NCBI RefSeq assembly: GCF_026191915.1
Contig: NZ_JAIMBY010000002.1
Coordinates: 186,001-250,000 of the forward strand
Direction of reading: 5' to 3'
From: Acidiphilium sp. PA
GTDB lineage: Bacteria; Pseudomonadota; Alphaproteobacteria; Acetobacterales; Acetobacteraceae
DNA length: 64,000 bases
This document shows, one piece after another, positions 8,900 to 17,723 of this stretch. The position numbers and the translations under genes were made by a program. Within the stretch, counting starts at the first letter, position 1. Each line of letters begins with the position of its first letter. The notes below the pieces were generated by a model that was not told where the DNA came from, made no database searches, and saw nothing but the letters and a program-made list of their open reading frames with translations.

Positions 8900-10036
8900 C
8901 TATTCCGCAGCCTGCTGCGCCGCCTCCTTCGCGAGAGCGGCCTCAGCCTGCAATTTGGCCGCCCGCGTCTCGACCAGCCCGACCACGTGATCGATCATCG
9001 CATCACCCTCGATCGTGTGATCGGTCTTGCCGGCCGCATAGACCATGTGCCGGCCGTTGCCGCCGCCGGTCACACCAAGGTCGGTCATCAGCGCCTCGCC
9101 CGGCCCGTTCACCACGCAGCCGATGATCGAAAGCGTGATCGGCGTTTCGATATGGGCCAGCCGGTCTTCCAGTTTGGCAACCGTGTCGATCACGTTGAAC
9201 CCCTGCCGTGCACAGGACGGGCAGGAAATGATCCGCACACCGCGATGCCGGATGCCGAGTGATTTCAGAATATCCCAGCCGACCAGCACCTCTTCCTCGG
9301 GCTCGGCCGAAAGCGAGACCCGCATGGTATCCCCGATGCCGGCCCAGAGCAGCGATCCCAGCCCGATCGAGGATTTCACCGTGCCGGTGCGCCGCCCGCC
9401 GGCTTCGGTGATGCCGATATGCAGCGGGTGATCGCACACATCGGCGAGCTGCTGATACGCCGCCACCGCCATGAACACATCGGATGCTTTCACGCTGATC
9501 TTGAATTCGTGAAAATCGTGGTCCTGCAGGATTTTCGCGTGTTCGAGCGCCGATTCCACCAGGGCTTCCGGGTTCGGCTCGCCATATTTTTCCAGCAGAT
9601 GGCGCTCCAGCGACCCCGCGTTGACGCCGATGCGGATCGAGCAACCGTAATCCCGCGCCGCCGTCACCACTTCGCGCACACGCTCGGCGCTGCCGATGTT
9701 GCCGGGGTTGATCCGCAGGCAGGCAGCGCCTGCCTTGGCGGCTTCGATCGCGCGTTTGTAGTGGAAATGAATATCCGCCACGATCGGCACGTTCACCTGG
9801 CGCACGATATCCGCCAGCGCCGCGGTGCTGGCTTCATCCGGGCAGGACACCCGCACGATATCGACCCCGGCGCGTTCCGCGCGGTGGATCTGCGCCACGG
9901 TCGCCGCCACGTCGTCGGTCAGCGTGTTGGTCATGGTCTGCACCGAAACCGGCGCGTCGCCTCCCACCTTGACCGCGCCCACGCTGATCTGGCGGGATTT
10001 GCGGCGGGTAATCATCTGATATTCTCGGTAATTCAT
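8900..10036 (-). CDS. ispG: 4-hydroxy-3-methylbut-2-en-1-yl diphosphate synthase (flavodoxin)
   Basis: Penultimate enzyme of the MEP isoprenoid pathway, which converts MEcPP to HMBPP using a 4Fe-4S cluster. It is 378 residues long, including a C-terminal Ala/Glu-rich extension. Family signatures are [15 protein letters not shown] near the N-terminus and INPGNIG in the TIM barrel. The cluster ligands are in [11 protein letters not shown] (two Cys) and GCVVNGPGE (one Cys). It lies 15 nt downstream of the RodZ-like gene and 3 nt upstream of the GST gene. Confidence 0.96.
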   Translation of the reverse strand: MNYREYQMITRRKSRQISVGAVKVGGDAPVSVQTMTNTLTDDVAATVAQIHRAERAGVDIVRVSCPDEASTAALADIVRQVNVPIVADIHFHYKRAIEAAKAGAACLRINPGNIGSAERVREVVTAARDYGCSIRIGVNAGSLERHLLEKYGEPNPEALVESALEHAKILQDHDFHEFKISVKASDVFMAVAAYQQLADVCDHPLHIGITEAGGRRTGTVKSSIGLGSLLWAGIGDTMRVSLSAEPEEEVLVGWDILKSLGIRHRGVRIISCPSCARQGFNVIDTVAKLEDRLAHIETPITLSIIGCVVNGPGEALMTDLGVTGGGNGRHMVYAAGKTDHTIEGDAMIDHVVGLVETRAAKLQAEAALAKEAAQQAAE

Positions 10037-10051
10037 GACTGTGTCTCGCGG

Positions 10052-11257
10052 TTATGGCGCCGTCTTCGGCACTTGTGGCGACGGTTGTGACGTCCCGGCA
10101 GGCGTGGCGGACGTCGATGTCGATGATGTCGGTGCGGTGGCCGCCGGAGTCAGCGGCACTTTGCGCATGACCGACCCGGCGTTGCCGAGCGGGCTGCCGC
10201 TCACGCCGTTATGGATCAGCACGGTACCGCCGGCATTGCCGGTGGTCAGCGTCAGGCCGGGCTCGTCGGGCACCGGCCAGGTCTCGCCGGCCTTCAAAAC
10301 GCGGCTGAACAGTATGGTGCCGGTCGGCCCCCGAACCTGTACCCAGCTATCGGCGGTGGCGCTGATCACCAGCGGGCTGGCCTGATCCGATGCTGTGGAC
10401 GCGGCGGACGATGCCACGCTGGTGGACGCCGCCGAAGCGGGAAGCGTCGTGCCCGTGGCGCCATTACTGGCCGCCGCCGGTTGCGTTCCGCCAGCCCCCG
10501 TGACTGCTGCCGTGGTTCCTGTGGACGCCGCCGGCGGATTGGTCGCTGCCGATCCATTGCCGCCGGGCGCGCTCCCTGCGGCAGCGGGCGTTGTCGTTGC
10601 GGTGCCGCCCGCGTTTGCACCGCTACCCGCCGAACCCTGCGCCGGCGGTGAGTTCGCCGGCACGTTCGCTGTGGCGGCGGTGGCATTCGGCTGGCTTGCC
10701 TGCCTGGCGACCGGCGCAGGCTGCTTCGGCACGGCCAGCGGTGCCAGCTTGGCCGGAACGGCCGGCACCATCTGAGCCATTTTAAGCTCATGCTCGGAAT
10801 GGCGATACCACAGGAAATAAGCGCCAATGCCGATCACCGCGACGAGAAACACCACCGCCCCCGGGGGCACCGCGCGGTCGGGCACCGGTTCGGGAAACGT
10901 CAGATGCGGCTGTTTCGGCCGGGTCATGCCCTCGGCGCGAAAACGCCGCAGAATTTCCTCGGGGTCCAGCCCCATCGTCTCGGCATAGGAGCGGATAAAC
11001 CCCGCAGCATAGGCCGGCGCGGGCAGGGCCGCGAGATCGCCGGCCTCGATCGCTTCGAGAAACGGCAGTCGAATTTTCAGCCGCGCCGCCAGATCCGGCA
11101 ATTTCCAGCCCAACCGCTCGCGCACGCCGCGCAACTCCGAGCCCACCTTTGCCGGACCGCTGAGACCGGAGGCCTGGAAATCTGGAATCGTCATGTCGGT
11201 GTCGCGGTTGCCGTTCATACTATTCATCGCAGAAATCATCCGTAAGCCATATGACAT
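10052..11257 (-). CDS. RodZ-like helix-turn-helix membrane protein (DUF4115)
   Basis: It is up to 401 residues, and the true start may be one of several Met codons between 11194 and 11257. The cytoplasmic N-terminal domain (about 35-110) is an HTH_25 fold, with VGSELRGVRERLGWKLPDLAARL and AYAAGFIRSYAETMG. One membrane span follows (around 132-150, VVFLVAVIGIGAYFLWY). A long Ala/Pro/Thr-rich linker leads to a C-terminal DUF4115 domain (SATADSWVQVRGPTGTILFSR). This matches RodZ, a cytoskeletal protein that links MreB to the wall machinery. In alphaproteobacteria it is commonly found just upstream of ispG, as here. Confidence 0.85.
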   Translation of the reverse strand: MSYGLRMISAMNSMNGNRDTDMTIPDFQASGLSGPAKVGSELRGVRERLGWKLPDLAARLKIRLPFLEAIEAGDLAALPAPAYAAGFIRSYAETMGLDPEEILRRFRAEGMTRPKQPHLTFPEPVPDRAVPPGAVVFLVAVIGIGAYFLWYRHSEHELKMAQMVPAVPAKLAPLAVPKQPAPVARQASQPNATAATANVPANSPPAQGSAGSGANAGGTATTTPAAAGSAPGGNGSAATNPPAASTGTTAAVTGAGGTQPAAASNGATGTTLPASAASTSVASSAASTASDQASPLVISATADSWVQVRGPTGTILFSRVLKAGETWPVPDEPGLTLTTGNAGGTVLIHNGVSGSPLGNAGSVMRKVPLTPAATAPTSSTSTSATPAGTSQPSPQVPKTAP

Positions 11258-11313
11258 GGTCTGCGGCGCTGCGCTGCCAACGCCAATCGGATCAAATGTT
11301 TACCCCGATCCGC

Positions 11314-13617
11314 TCAGATCGGCAAACCGTGCTCGCGCGCCCAGGCGGTCAATGGCTCGCGCAGCGAGGCGCCCGCCGCGCCGGCGCGGCGCAATTCCCG
11401 CAGCACCGGCCGCATCGCACCCAGATCGGCTGCTGCCAGCAATGCCTTGACGGGCAGGATAGCGGTGCCCGACATCGACAGCGTGTCCACCCCGATGGCG
11501 GCGAACACCAGCGCATCGAGCGGCCGGCCCGCCGCTTCGCCGCAAATCGAAAACCCCACCTCTTCCTCGGCGCAGGCCGCCGCCAGACCTTCGATTAGTT
11601 CGAGCACCGGGGCGGACAGCACATCGTAGCGGCCCGCCAGCTTCGGTGTGCCGCGATCGGCGGCGAATAAAAACTGCATCAGATCATTGGTGCCGAGCGA
11701 TATGAAATCCGCCTCGGCCAGCAAGCCGGGCAACTGGAACAGCAACGCCGGCACCTCGAGCATGGTACCGACCTCGATCTCGGTCGGCTTCTCATCCAGC
11801 TTGGCGGCTTCGGCTTCCAGCAGGTCGCGCGCCGCGCGGAATTCAGCGACCGTCGCCACCATCGGAAACATGATCGACAGCCGATGTCCGGCCGCACCCA
11901 TCAGCAGCGCGCGCAACTGCTTGCGGAGTATGGCCGGCCGATCGAGCCCGACCCGCAGGGAGCGCCACCCCATCGCCGGATTTTCTACCGCGTCATCGGC
12001 TTCGCCCGGCAGCATCTTGTCGGCACCCAGGTCGAGGGTGCGAAACACTACCCGTTGCCCTGCCGCGCGCTCGATCACGCGCCGGTAATCAGCCGCCTGC
12101 GCGGCGACGCCGGGCACGCGCGCGGCGGCAAGAGCCGCAATTTCAGTACGATACAGCCCGATCCCTTCAGCGCCGGTGCGGGCCAGCTGATCGAGTTCGA
12201 ACGCGAGGCCGACATTGAGCATCAGCGTCAGCCGGGTGCCATCCAGCGTGGCGGCCGGGCGGTCGCGATACACGCTCAACTCCGCCGCGCGCGAGGAACG
12301 GGCGGCGAGGGCGCGCTCGTATAAGGCGGTCACTTCCGGGTCCGGTCGCAGGATCAGCGCGCCGGATTCCGCATCGAGCAGCACGGCATCGCCCTGCTGG
12401 GCCGCCTCGGTGGCGCCGGCCTCGACCGCGAGAGCCGGAATATCGAGCGCGCGTGCCAGAATCGCCGCATGGCCGCCGGCGCTTGCCTCCTCGATCGCCA
12501 CCCCCGCGATCCCGCGCCGATGCCAATCGAGCAATTCCGCCGGCCCCAGCCGCCGCACGATTAGGATCATGCCGCTCGCATCATCCGGCTTGGCGGTCCC
12601 GGCGCCGAGCGCGGTCAGCATCCGCTCGATCATGTCCTCGACATCGGCCAACCGCTCACGCAGATACGGATCGGCGATCTTGCGCATGCGCCGCCGCAGT
12701 TCGGACCCGACCTGGTCGACCGCGGCTTCGGCGGTCAACCCGTCGGCGATCGCGCTGCGCACCCGCTCCAGCCAGCCGGTGCCCTGCGAGATCAGCCGAT
12801 ACGCATCGAGCACCTCGCGCGTCGCGTGGCCCTGCGGCAGATGATCCGCCATCAGCGTATCGAGGCTCTGCTCCGCCTCGGTCATTGCCTGTTCGAGCCG
12901 CGCGATCTCGGCTGCCGGATCATCGGCCAGCACATGGCGCGGCCCGGTCGAGCGACCGAACGGCAAGGCGCTGCCCCGCACGATGCCTGGCGCCAGCGGA
13001 TGCCCGGCATACCGGCGCGAGAGGGAATCGCCGAGGCCGGTCGGCGCGATATTACCGGCACCCTGGGCCGACAATATCTCGCCCAGCAGCATGGCGATGG
13101 TCGAAATCGTCTCGACTTCGAACGTATCATACTGGCGCGGCTCGATGTTCTGCACCGCAATCACGCCCAGCGTGCGCCCGGCGCGGCGGATCGGCACCGC
13201 CAGCATCGAGGCGTAGCGATCCTCGCCGGTTTCCGGCCGGTAGGCGAATTCGGGATGATTCTGCGCATCCGGCAGGTTCATCAACTCACCCTTGGCCGCC
13301 GCCAGCCCGATGATGCCTTCACCCACGCGCAACCGCGTTCGTCCGACCGCGCCGATCCGCAGCCCATAGGTCGCGGCTAGTTCCAGCATCTCGCCCGGGC
13401 GGGCGACATAGATCGAGCAGACCTCGACCTCCAATTCGCTCGCGATCAGTTCGACCAGTTCCGCCAGGCTGGAATTGCCGCCGCTGAGCCGTTCGCGCAG
13501 TTTCGCGAACAGCCGTCGCGCCGCCGCGAACGGCTCGGCGCCCGATCCGGGCATGGCAGGATCAGGCGGCGTGGCTTCGAGCATCTGTGCGTGCCACCGG
13601 GGCATGGCGCGCGGCAT
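11314..13617 (-). CDS. ptsP: Phosphoenolpyruvate-protein phosphotransferase PtsP (nitrogen PTS enzyme I)
   Basis: It has the domain order GAF, PEP-utiliser N-domain, phosphohistidine swivel domain, then the PEP-binding TIM barrel. The GAF domain covers ~40-180 (EVEVCSIYVARPGEMLELAA). The swivel His is in EEASAGGHAAILARAL. The barrel carries GIGLYRTEIAALA and TNDLMQFLFAADRG. It moves phosphate from PEP to NPr in the PTS-Ntr system, which senses nitrogen and potassium status. The first in-frame Met gives 767 residues and overlaps the preceding gene by 56 nt. A Met at 13584 or 13554 would shorten or remove this overlap and is equally plausible. No ptsN or npr gene is adjacent. Confidence 0.93.
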   Translation of the reverse strand: MPRAMPRWHAQMLEATPPDPAMPGSGAEPFAAARRLFAKLRERLSGGNSSLAELVELIASELEVEVCSIYVARPGEMLELAATYGLRIGAVGRTRLRVGEGIIGLAAAKGELMNLPDAQNHPEFAYRPETGEDRYASMLAVPIRRAGRTLGVIAVQNIEPRQYDTFEVETISTIAMLLGEILSAQGAGNIAPTGLGDSLSRRYAGHPLAPGIVRGSALPFGRSTGPRHVLADDPAAEIARLEQAMTEAEQSLDTLMADHLPQGHATREVLDAYRLISQGTGWLERVRSAIADGLTAEAAVDQVGSELRRRMRKIADPYLRERLADVEDMIERMLTALGAGTAKPDDASGMILIVRRLGPAELLDWHRRGIAGVAIEEASAGGHAAILARALDIPALAVEAGATEAAQQGDAVLLDAESGALILRPDPEVTALYERALAARSSRAAELSVYRDRPAATLDGTRLTLMLNVGLAFELDQLARTGAEGIGLYRTEIAALAAARVPGVAAQAADYRRVIERAAGQRVVFRTLDLGADKMLPGEADDAVENPAMGWRSLRVGLDRPAILRKQLRALLMGAAGHRLSIMFPMVATVAEFRAARDLLEAEAAKLDEKPTEIEVGTMLEVPALLFQLPGLLAEADFISLGTNDLMQFLFAADRGTPKLAGRYDVLSAPVLELIEGLAAACAEEEVGFSICGEAAGRPLDALVFAAIGVDTLSMSGTAILPVKALLAAADLGAMRPVLRELRRAGAAGASLREPLTAWAREHGLPI

Positions 13618-14602
13618 ATGCGGCCTCGGCCTGGCCGATCAGCTCCGCAATGATCGCCGCCACCGGCTGGATCGCGGTGACCATTCCGACCGATTGCCCC
13701 GCCATGACCGATCCCTGCTCGACATCGCCATCGATCACCGCGCGGCGCAGCGCCCCGGCCCAGAAATGCTCGATCGAAAGCTGTGCCGCCTCCTTTGTCA
13801 GTTCGCCTGACTGAAACCGCTTCAGCGTCGCCGCCTGATGCGCCAGGAAATTGCGGGTCCCTTCATTCGCCAGGCCGCGCACTGGAATCACCGGAAACTG
13901 CGCATCCAGCTGCACCGAAGGCACCGCATCGCGCGCATTCGCCCGCACGAACGCTGCCTTGAACTTTTCATGTGCAATGCTTTCGGTCGCGGCGGCAAAC
14001 CGGGTGCCGAGCTGCACGCCCGCAGCACCCATTTCCAGAAATGCCAGAATCGCCTCGCCGCGCCCGATGCCGCCGGCCACGAATACCGGCACCTCGCGGA
14101 TCACCGGCAGAATCTCCTGCGCCAGTACCGTCAATGAAACCGGCCCGATATGCCCGCCCGCTTCGGACCCTTCGATCACCAGCGCATCGGCGCCGGATTT
14201 GATCAGCCGTTTGGCCAGCACCAGCGCCGGCGCAAAACACACCAGCCTCGCCCCGCTGTCGCGCACCGCCCGCACCGCGGCACCCGACGGCACGCCGCCC
14301 GCCAGCACGACATGGCCGACCTCATGGCGGATGCAAACCTCGATCAGTTCGAGCAACTGCGGATGCATCGTGATCAGATTGACGCCGAACGGCTTGCCGG
14401 TCAGCGCCTTGGTCGCGCTGATCTCGGCATCCAGCAGGGCCGGGTTCATCGAACCGCAGGCGATCACCCCGAACCCGCCGGCGTTGGAAATCGCCGAAAC
14501 CAGGTGCCGCTCGCTCACCCAGCTCATCGCCCCGCCCATGATCGCGGTCTCGGTGCCGAGGAAGTCGCAGCCGCGCGCCCAGAGCTGATCGAGTGCATTC
14601 AT
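13562..14602 (-). CDS. Nitronate monooxygenase / 2-nitropropane dioxygenase family FMN protein
   Basis: A 346-residue TIM-barrel flavoprotein. Near the N-terminus IMGGAMSWVSERHLVSAISN and GGFGVIACG are family motifs. PFGVNLITMHP, EGSEAGGHIG and FVAGGIGRGEAI mark the FMN-phosphate-binding loops. The relative FabK (enoyl-ACP reductase II) shares this fold and cannot be excluded. The gene is joined to lysC by a 1-nt TGATG overlap and overlaps the ptsP reading frame at its other end, suggesting one transcript lysC-NMO-ptsP. The physiological substrate is unknown. Confidence 0.85.
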   Translation of the reverse strand: MNALDQLWARGCDFLGTETAIMGGAMSWVSERHLVSAISNAGGFGVIACGSMNPALLDAEISATKALTGKPFGVNLITMHPQLLELIEVCIRHEVGHVVLAGGVPSGAAVRAVRDSGARLVCFAPALVLAKRLIKSGADALVIEGSEAGGHIGPVSLTVLAQEILPVIREVPVFVAGGIGRGEAILAFLEMGAAGVQLGTRFAAATESIAHEKFKAAFVRANARDAVPSVQLDAQFPVIPVRGLANEGTRNFLAHQAATLKRFQSGELTKEAAQLSIEHFWAGALRRAVIDGDVEQGSVMAGQSVGMVTAIQPVAAIIAELIGQAEAAYAARHAPVARTDARSHAA

Positions 14603-15819
14603 CAGGCGACATCCAATCCATAAGCGGTGTGCAGGGCGCGCACCGCGAGTTCGGTATATTCCGCCGCGATCAGCACGCTGACTTTGATCTCGCTGGTCGA
14701 GATCACCAGTATATTGATCCCCCGGCCCGCCAGCGCACGAAACATCGTGCCAGCGACGCCCGCATGGCTGCGCATGCCGACGCCGACCACCGATATTTTC
14801 GCAACATCCGCATCGATCGAAAGATCGGCATACTGGATTTCGGGGTGCATCGATTCCAGCACGGCGCGCGCGCGCGGCAGTTCGGTCTTGTTCAGCGTGA
14901 ACGTCATGTCGGTCGTGCCGTCCTCGGACACGTTCTGCACGATCATATCGACATTGATGCTCGCCTCGGCCAGCGGCCCGAACACGGCGGCGGCCACACC
15001 GGGCCGGTCCGGCACGCGGCGGACGGTAACCTTGGCCTCGTCCCGCGAATAGGCGATGCCGGCGACGATTTCCTGTTCCACGATTTCATCCTCATCAACG
15101 ACCAGTGTCCCCGGCGCCTCGGAAAAACTGGACAACACCTGCACCCGAACCCGCTCCTTCATAGCGAGTTCGACGGAACGCGTCTGCAACACCTTGGCAC
15201 CAACCGAAGCCAGCTCCAACATCTCCTCATAGGTGATCGCCGCAAGTTTGCGTGCCTTGCGCACGATCCGCGGATCGGTGGTGTAGACACCATCGACATC
15301 GGTATAGATATCACACCGGTCCGCCCCGATCGCCGCCGCCACCGCGACCGCCGAGGTATCGGACCCGCCGCGCCCGAGCGTGGTGATCCGCTTGTCCGGC
15401 CCGATGCCTTGAAACCCGGCAATCACCGGCACCTGGCCCGCCTGCATCCGTCTGATCAGCTCCGCACCGTCGATCGAATTGATCCGCGCCTTGCCGTGCT
15501 GCCCGTCGGTTGCCACCGGCACCTGCCAGCCGGTCCAGGACCGTGCCTCGACCCCCAGCGTTTGCAAGGCGATCGCGAGCAACCCGACGGTGACCTGCTC
15601 GCCGGTCGCCACCACGGTGTCGTATTCGCGCGCATCGTACAGCGGGGATAATTCCTGGCACCACGCGACCAGCTGATTGGTGGCCCCCGCCATCGCCGAT
15701 GTCACAACCGCAACCTCATGCCCGTCATCGACCATGCGCTTGACGCGGGACGCCACATTGCGAATCCGGTCCAGATCGGCGACCGATGTGCCGCCGAATT
15801 TCATCACGATACGCGCCAT
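14602..15819 (-). CDS. lysC: Aspartate kinase
   Basis: First enzyme of the aspartate pathway to lysine, threonine and methionine; it phosphorylates aspartate. At 405 residues it has normal length. The kinase domain starts with VMKFGGTSVADLDRIRNVA and includes GFQGIGPDKRITTLGRGGSD. Two ACT regulatory domains occupy the last ~140 residues (around VSEDGTTDMTF and ISVVGVGMRSHAGVAG), consistent with feedback control by lysine and/or threonine. It is divergent from ubiG, an arrangement common in alphaproteobacteria. Confidence 0.97.
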   Translation of the reverse strand: MARIVMKFGGTSVADLDRIRNVASRVKRMVDDGHEVAVVTSAMAGATNQLVAWCQELSPLYDAREYDTVVATGEQVTVGLLAIALQTLGVEARSWTGWQVPVATDGQHGKARINSIDGAELIRRMQAGQVPVIAGFQGIGPDKRITTLGRGGSDTSAVAVAAAIGADRCDIYTDVDGVYTTDPRIVRKARKLAAITYEEMLELASVGAKVLQTRSVELAMKERVRVQVLSSFSEAPGTLVVDEDEIVEQEIVAGIAYSRDEAKVTVRRVPDRPGVAAAVFGPLAEASINVDMIVQNVSEDGTTDMTFTLNKTELPRARAVLESMHPEIQYADLSIDADVAKISVVGVGMRSHAGVAGTMFRALAGRGINILVISTSEIKVSVLIAAEYTELAVRALHTAYGLDVA

Positions 15820-15949
15820 AACAATCCGTTCGTTGCCGTGGGTATTTTGGTTGACTTTGGGCGGGACGCTTGCCGGTTTGCCCCGCCGGGCTCACATGAA
15901 CTTCGCGTCCCCATACCGGGCGGGACGGCGAAGGGCAATGCGAGGCGGC

Positions 15950-16669
15950 ATGATCATCACGGAACGGCAAGGAACCACCGATCGGCGCGAAGTCGAAAAA
16001 TTTGACGCGCTGGCGGCCCGCTGGTGGGACAGGACCGGCCCGATGCGCCCGCTGCATGCCATGAACCCCGCCCGCACCGCCTGGATCATGCAGCGTATCC
16101 GCGCGCGGTTCGGCACTGATCCCATCGATCTGCTCGATGTCGGCTGCGGCGCCGGACTGCTCGCCGAAAGCCTCGCTCGGGCCGGCTGCCGCGTCACCGG
16201 CATCGATGCCGCCGGCGAAGCCATCGCCGCCGCCCGCGCGCATGCGTCCGGCCAGGGTCTGCCCATCGCCTACCGCGCCGCTGAAACCGATGATCTGCTC
16301 GCCGAGGGTGCGCGCTTTCCCGTGGTGACCGCGCTCGAAGTGATCGAACACGTCCCCGATCCGCAGGCGTTTCTGGCAAGCCTCGCCCGCCTGCTCGCAC
16401 CCGGCGGCCTGCTCTTTCTGTCCACGCTGAACCGTACGCCGCAATCCTTCATCATCGCCAAACTGGGTGCCGAGCACCTGCTCCGCCTGCTGCCGGTCGG
16501 CACGCATTCCTGGGCGCGCTTCATCACACCCGGCGAATTGTCGATCATGTGCCGTAACGCCGGCCTGCGCATGGGCGACATGGCGGGCCTCGTGCCCTCG
16601 CTGCGGGGCGGCGGGTTCCGGGAGTCGCGCAACCTGTCGGTAAATTATATCGGCGTCGCGCACGCGTGA
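15950..16669 (+). CDS. ubiG: Ubiquinone biosynthesis O-methyltransferase
   Basis: SAM-dependent enzyme that makes both O-methyl transfers in ubiquinone synthesis. Starting at 15950 the protein has 239 residues; an in-frame ATG at 15938 with a GAAGG-like site just upstream is an alternative. Signatures are EVEKFDALAARWWD near the N-terminus, the SAM loop LLDVGCGAGLLAESLARAG, and ALEVIEHVPDP. LFLSTLNRTPQSF and VGTHSWARFITPGEL are typical UbiG C-terminal blocks. The gene is divergent from lysC. Confidence 0.95.
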   Translation: MIITERQGTTDRREVEKFDALAARWWDRTGPMRPLHAMNPARTAWIMQRIRARFGTDPIDLLDVGCGAGLLAESLARAGCRVTGIDAAGEAIAAARAHASGQGLPIAYRAAETDDLLAEGARFPVVTALEVIEHVPDPQAFLASLARLLAPGGLLFLSTLNRTPQSFIIAKLGAEHLLRLLPVGTHSWARFITPGELSIMCRNAGLRMGDMAGLVPSLRGGGFRESRNLSVNYIGVAHA

Positions 16670-16768
16670 CCGGCCCTGAGGGTCGCGCCGCCCGCGCGCC
16701 CCTTGCGTTCGCCGGGCCGGCTCATGACATGCTGGCCCGCAACGATCTGTTTGAAAAGGAGACCGCGC

Positions 16769-17626
16769 ATGACGGAGTCCACAAAAACCTGGTTCATCAC
16801 CGGCTGTTCGACCGGCTTCGGCCGTGAATTGACCGAGGCCGTGCTCGAACGGGGTGGCCGGGTGATCGCAACCGCCCGCAACCTGAAAACCCTCGATGAT
16901 CTGGGCCGCGCGCACCAGAACAACCTGCTCAAGCTGCAACTCGACGTCACCAGGCAAGCCGATGTCGATGCCGCGGTGGCCGCCGCCGAAGCCAGATTCG
17001 GCCGGATCGACGTGCTGGTGAACAACGCCGGCTACGGCTATCTCGCCGCGATCGAAGAGGGCGAGGATGAGGCGGTCCGCGCTTTGTTCGAGACCAATGT
17101 GTTCGGCCTGATCGCCATGACCAAGGCGGTCCTGCCCGGCATGCGCAAACGCAAGAGCGGCCATATCGTCAATATCTCCTCGATCGACGGTCTCGTCAGC
17201 TTCGGGGCCACGGGCTACTACCACGCGACCAAATTCGCGGTCGAAGGCCTGTCCCAATCGCTCGCGATCGAAGGCAAACCGCTCGGCATCAAGGTCACGA
17301 TCGTCGAGCCCGGGCCGTTCCGTACCGACTGGGCCGGCCGCTCGATCGTGCAATCGGCCACCCATATCGAGGATTACGCGGAGACCGCCGGCGTCCGCCG
17401 CCGTGAAACCGCGGCCCGCAGCGGTAAACAGCCCGGCGATCCGCGCCGCGGCGCGGAGGCGATGATCGCCGCGGTCGAAGCCGCCGAACCACCGCTGCAT
17501 CTGGTGCTCGGCCGCCCCGCGCTCGAACTCGCGCGCAAACACGTTGCAACGCTCGGCGCCGAGCTTGAAAAATGGCAGGATCTGACGCTCTCGGCCGACT
17601 TCCCGGAGCATCAGAACGCCGCCTGA
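16769..17626 (+). CDS. Short-chain dehydrogenase/reductase (oxidoreductase)
   Basis: The ATG at 16769 has a strong AAAAGGAGA ribosome site and gives 285 residues. It is a classical Rossmann SDR: cofactor loop TGCSTGFG at residues 11-18, NNAGYGY in the middle, catalytic Ser in NISSIDG and the YHATK catalytic pair. The following PGPFRTDWAGRS resembles NAD(P)-dependent SDRs of the KR/retinol type. The substrate is unknown. About 100 bp separate it from ubiG. It converges with the ABC exporter gene, and a GC-rich hairpin lies in the gap. Confidence 0.88.
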   Translation: MTESTKTWFITGCSTGFGRELTEAVLERGGRVIATARNLKTLDDLGRAHQNNLLKLQLDVTRQADVDAAVAAAEARFGRIDVLVNNAGYGYLAAIEEGEDEAVRALFETNVFGLIAMTKAVLPGMRKRKSGHIVNISSIDGLVSFGATGYYHATKFAVEGLSQSLAIEGKPLGIKVTIVEPGPFRTDWAGRSIVQSATHIEDYAETAGVRRRETAARSGKQPGDPRRGAEAMIAAVEAAEPPLHLVLGRPALELARKHVATLGAELEKWQDLTLSADFPEHQNAA

Positions 17627-17659
17627 TCGCGCTGATGCCAACTCGATAACGCTGTGAAA

Positions 17660-17689
17660 CGCCGCCTCGGCATGGCCGCCGAGGCGGCG
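17660..17689. terminator. GC-rich hairpin between convergent genes
   Basis: A perfect 12-bp stem (CGCCGCCTCGGC paired with GCCGAGGCGGCG) encloses a 6-nt loop. It sits in the gap between the SDR stop and the ABC exporter stop, which face each other. No T run follows on either strand, so it may be a bidirectional 3'-end stabiliser or a terminator that acts with other factors. Confidence 0.55.
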
Positions 17690-17723
17690 GCCCTCCATCA
17701 GGGCGATCAGCGTTCGGCAGCGC

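Noticed and set aside
15725-17698. A 657-residue frame opposite ubiG and the SDR gene
   Set aside because: It has no recognised motif and is antisense to well-supported genes. The length is explained by GC-rich codon bias.
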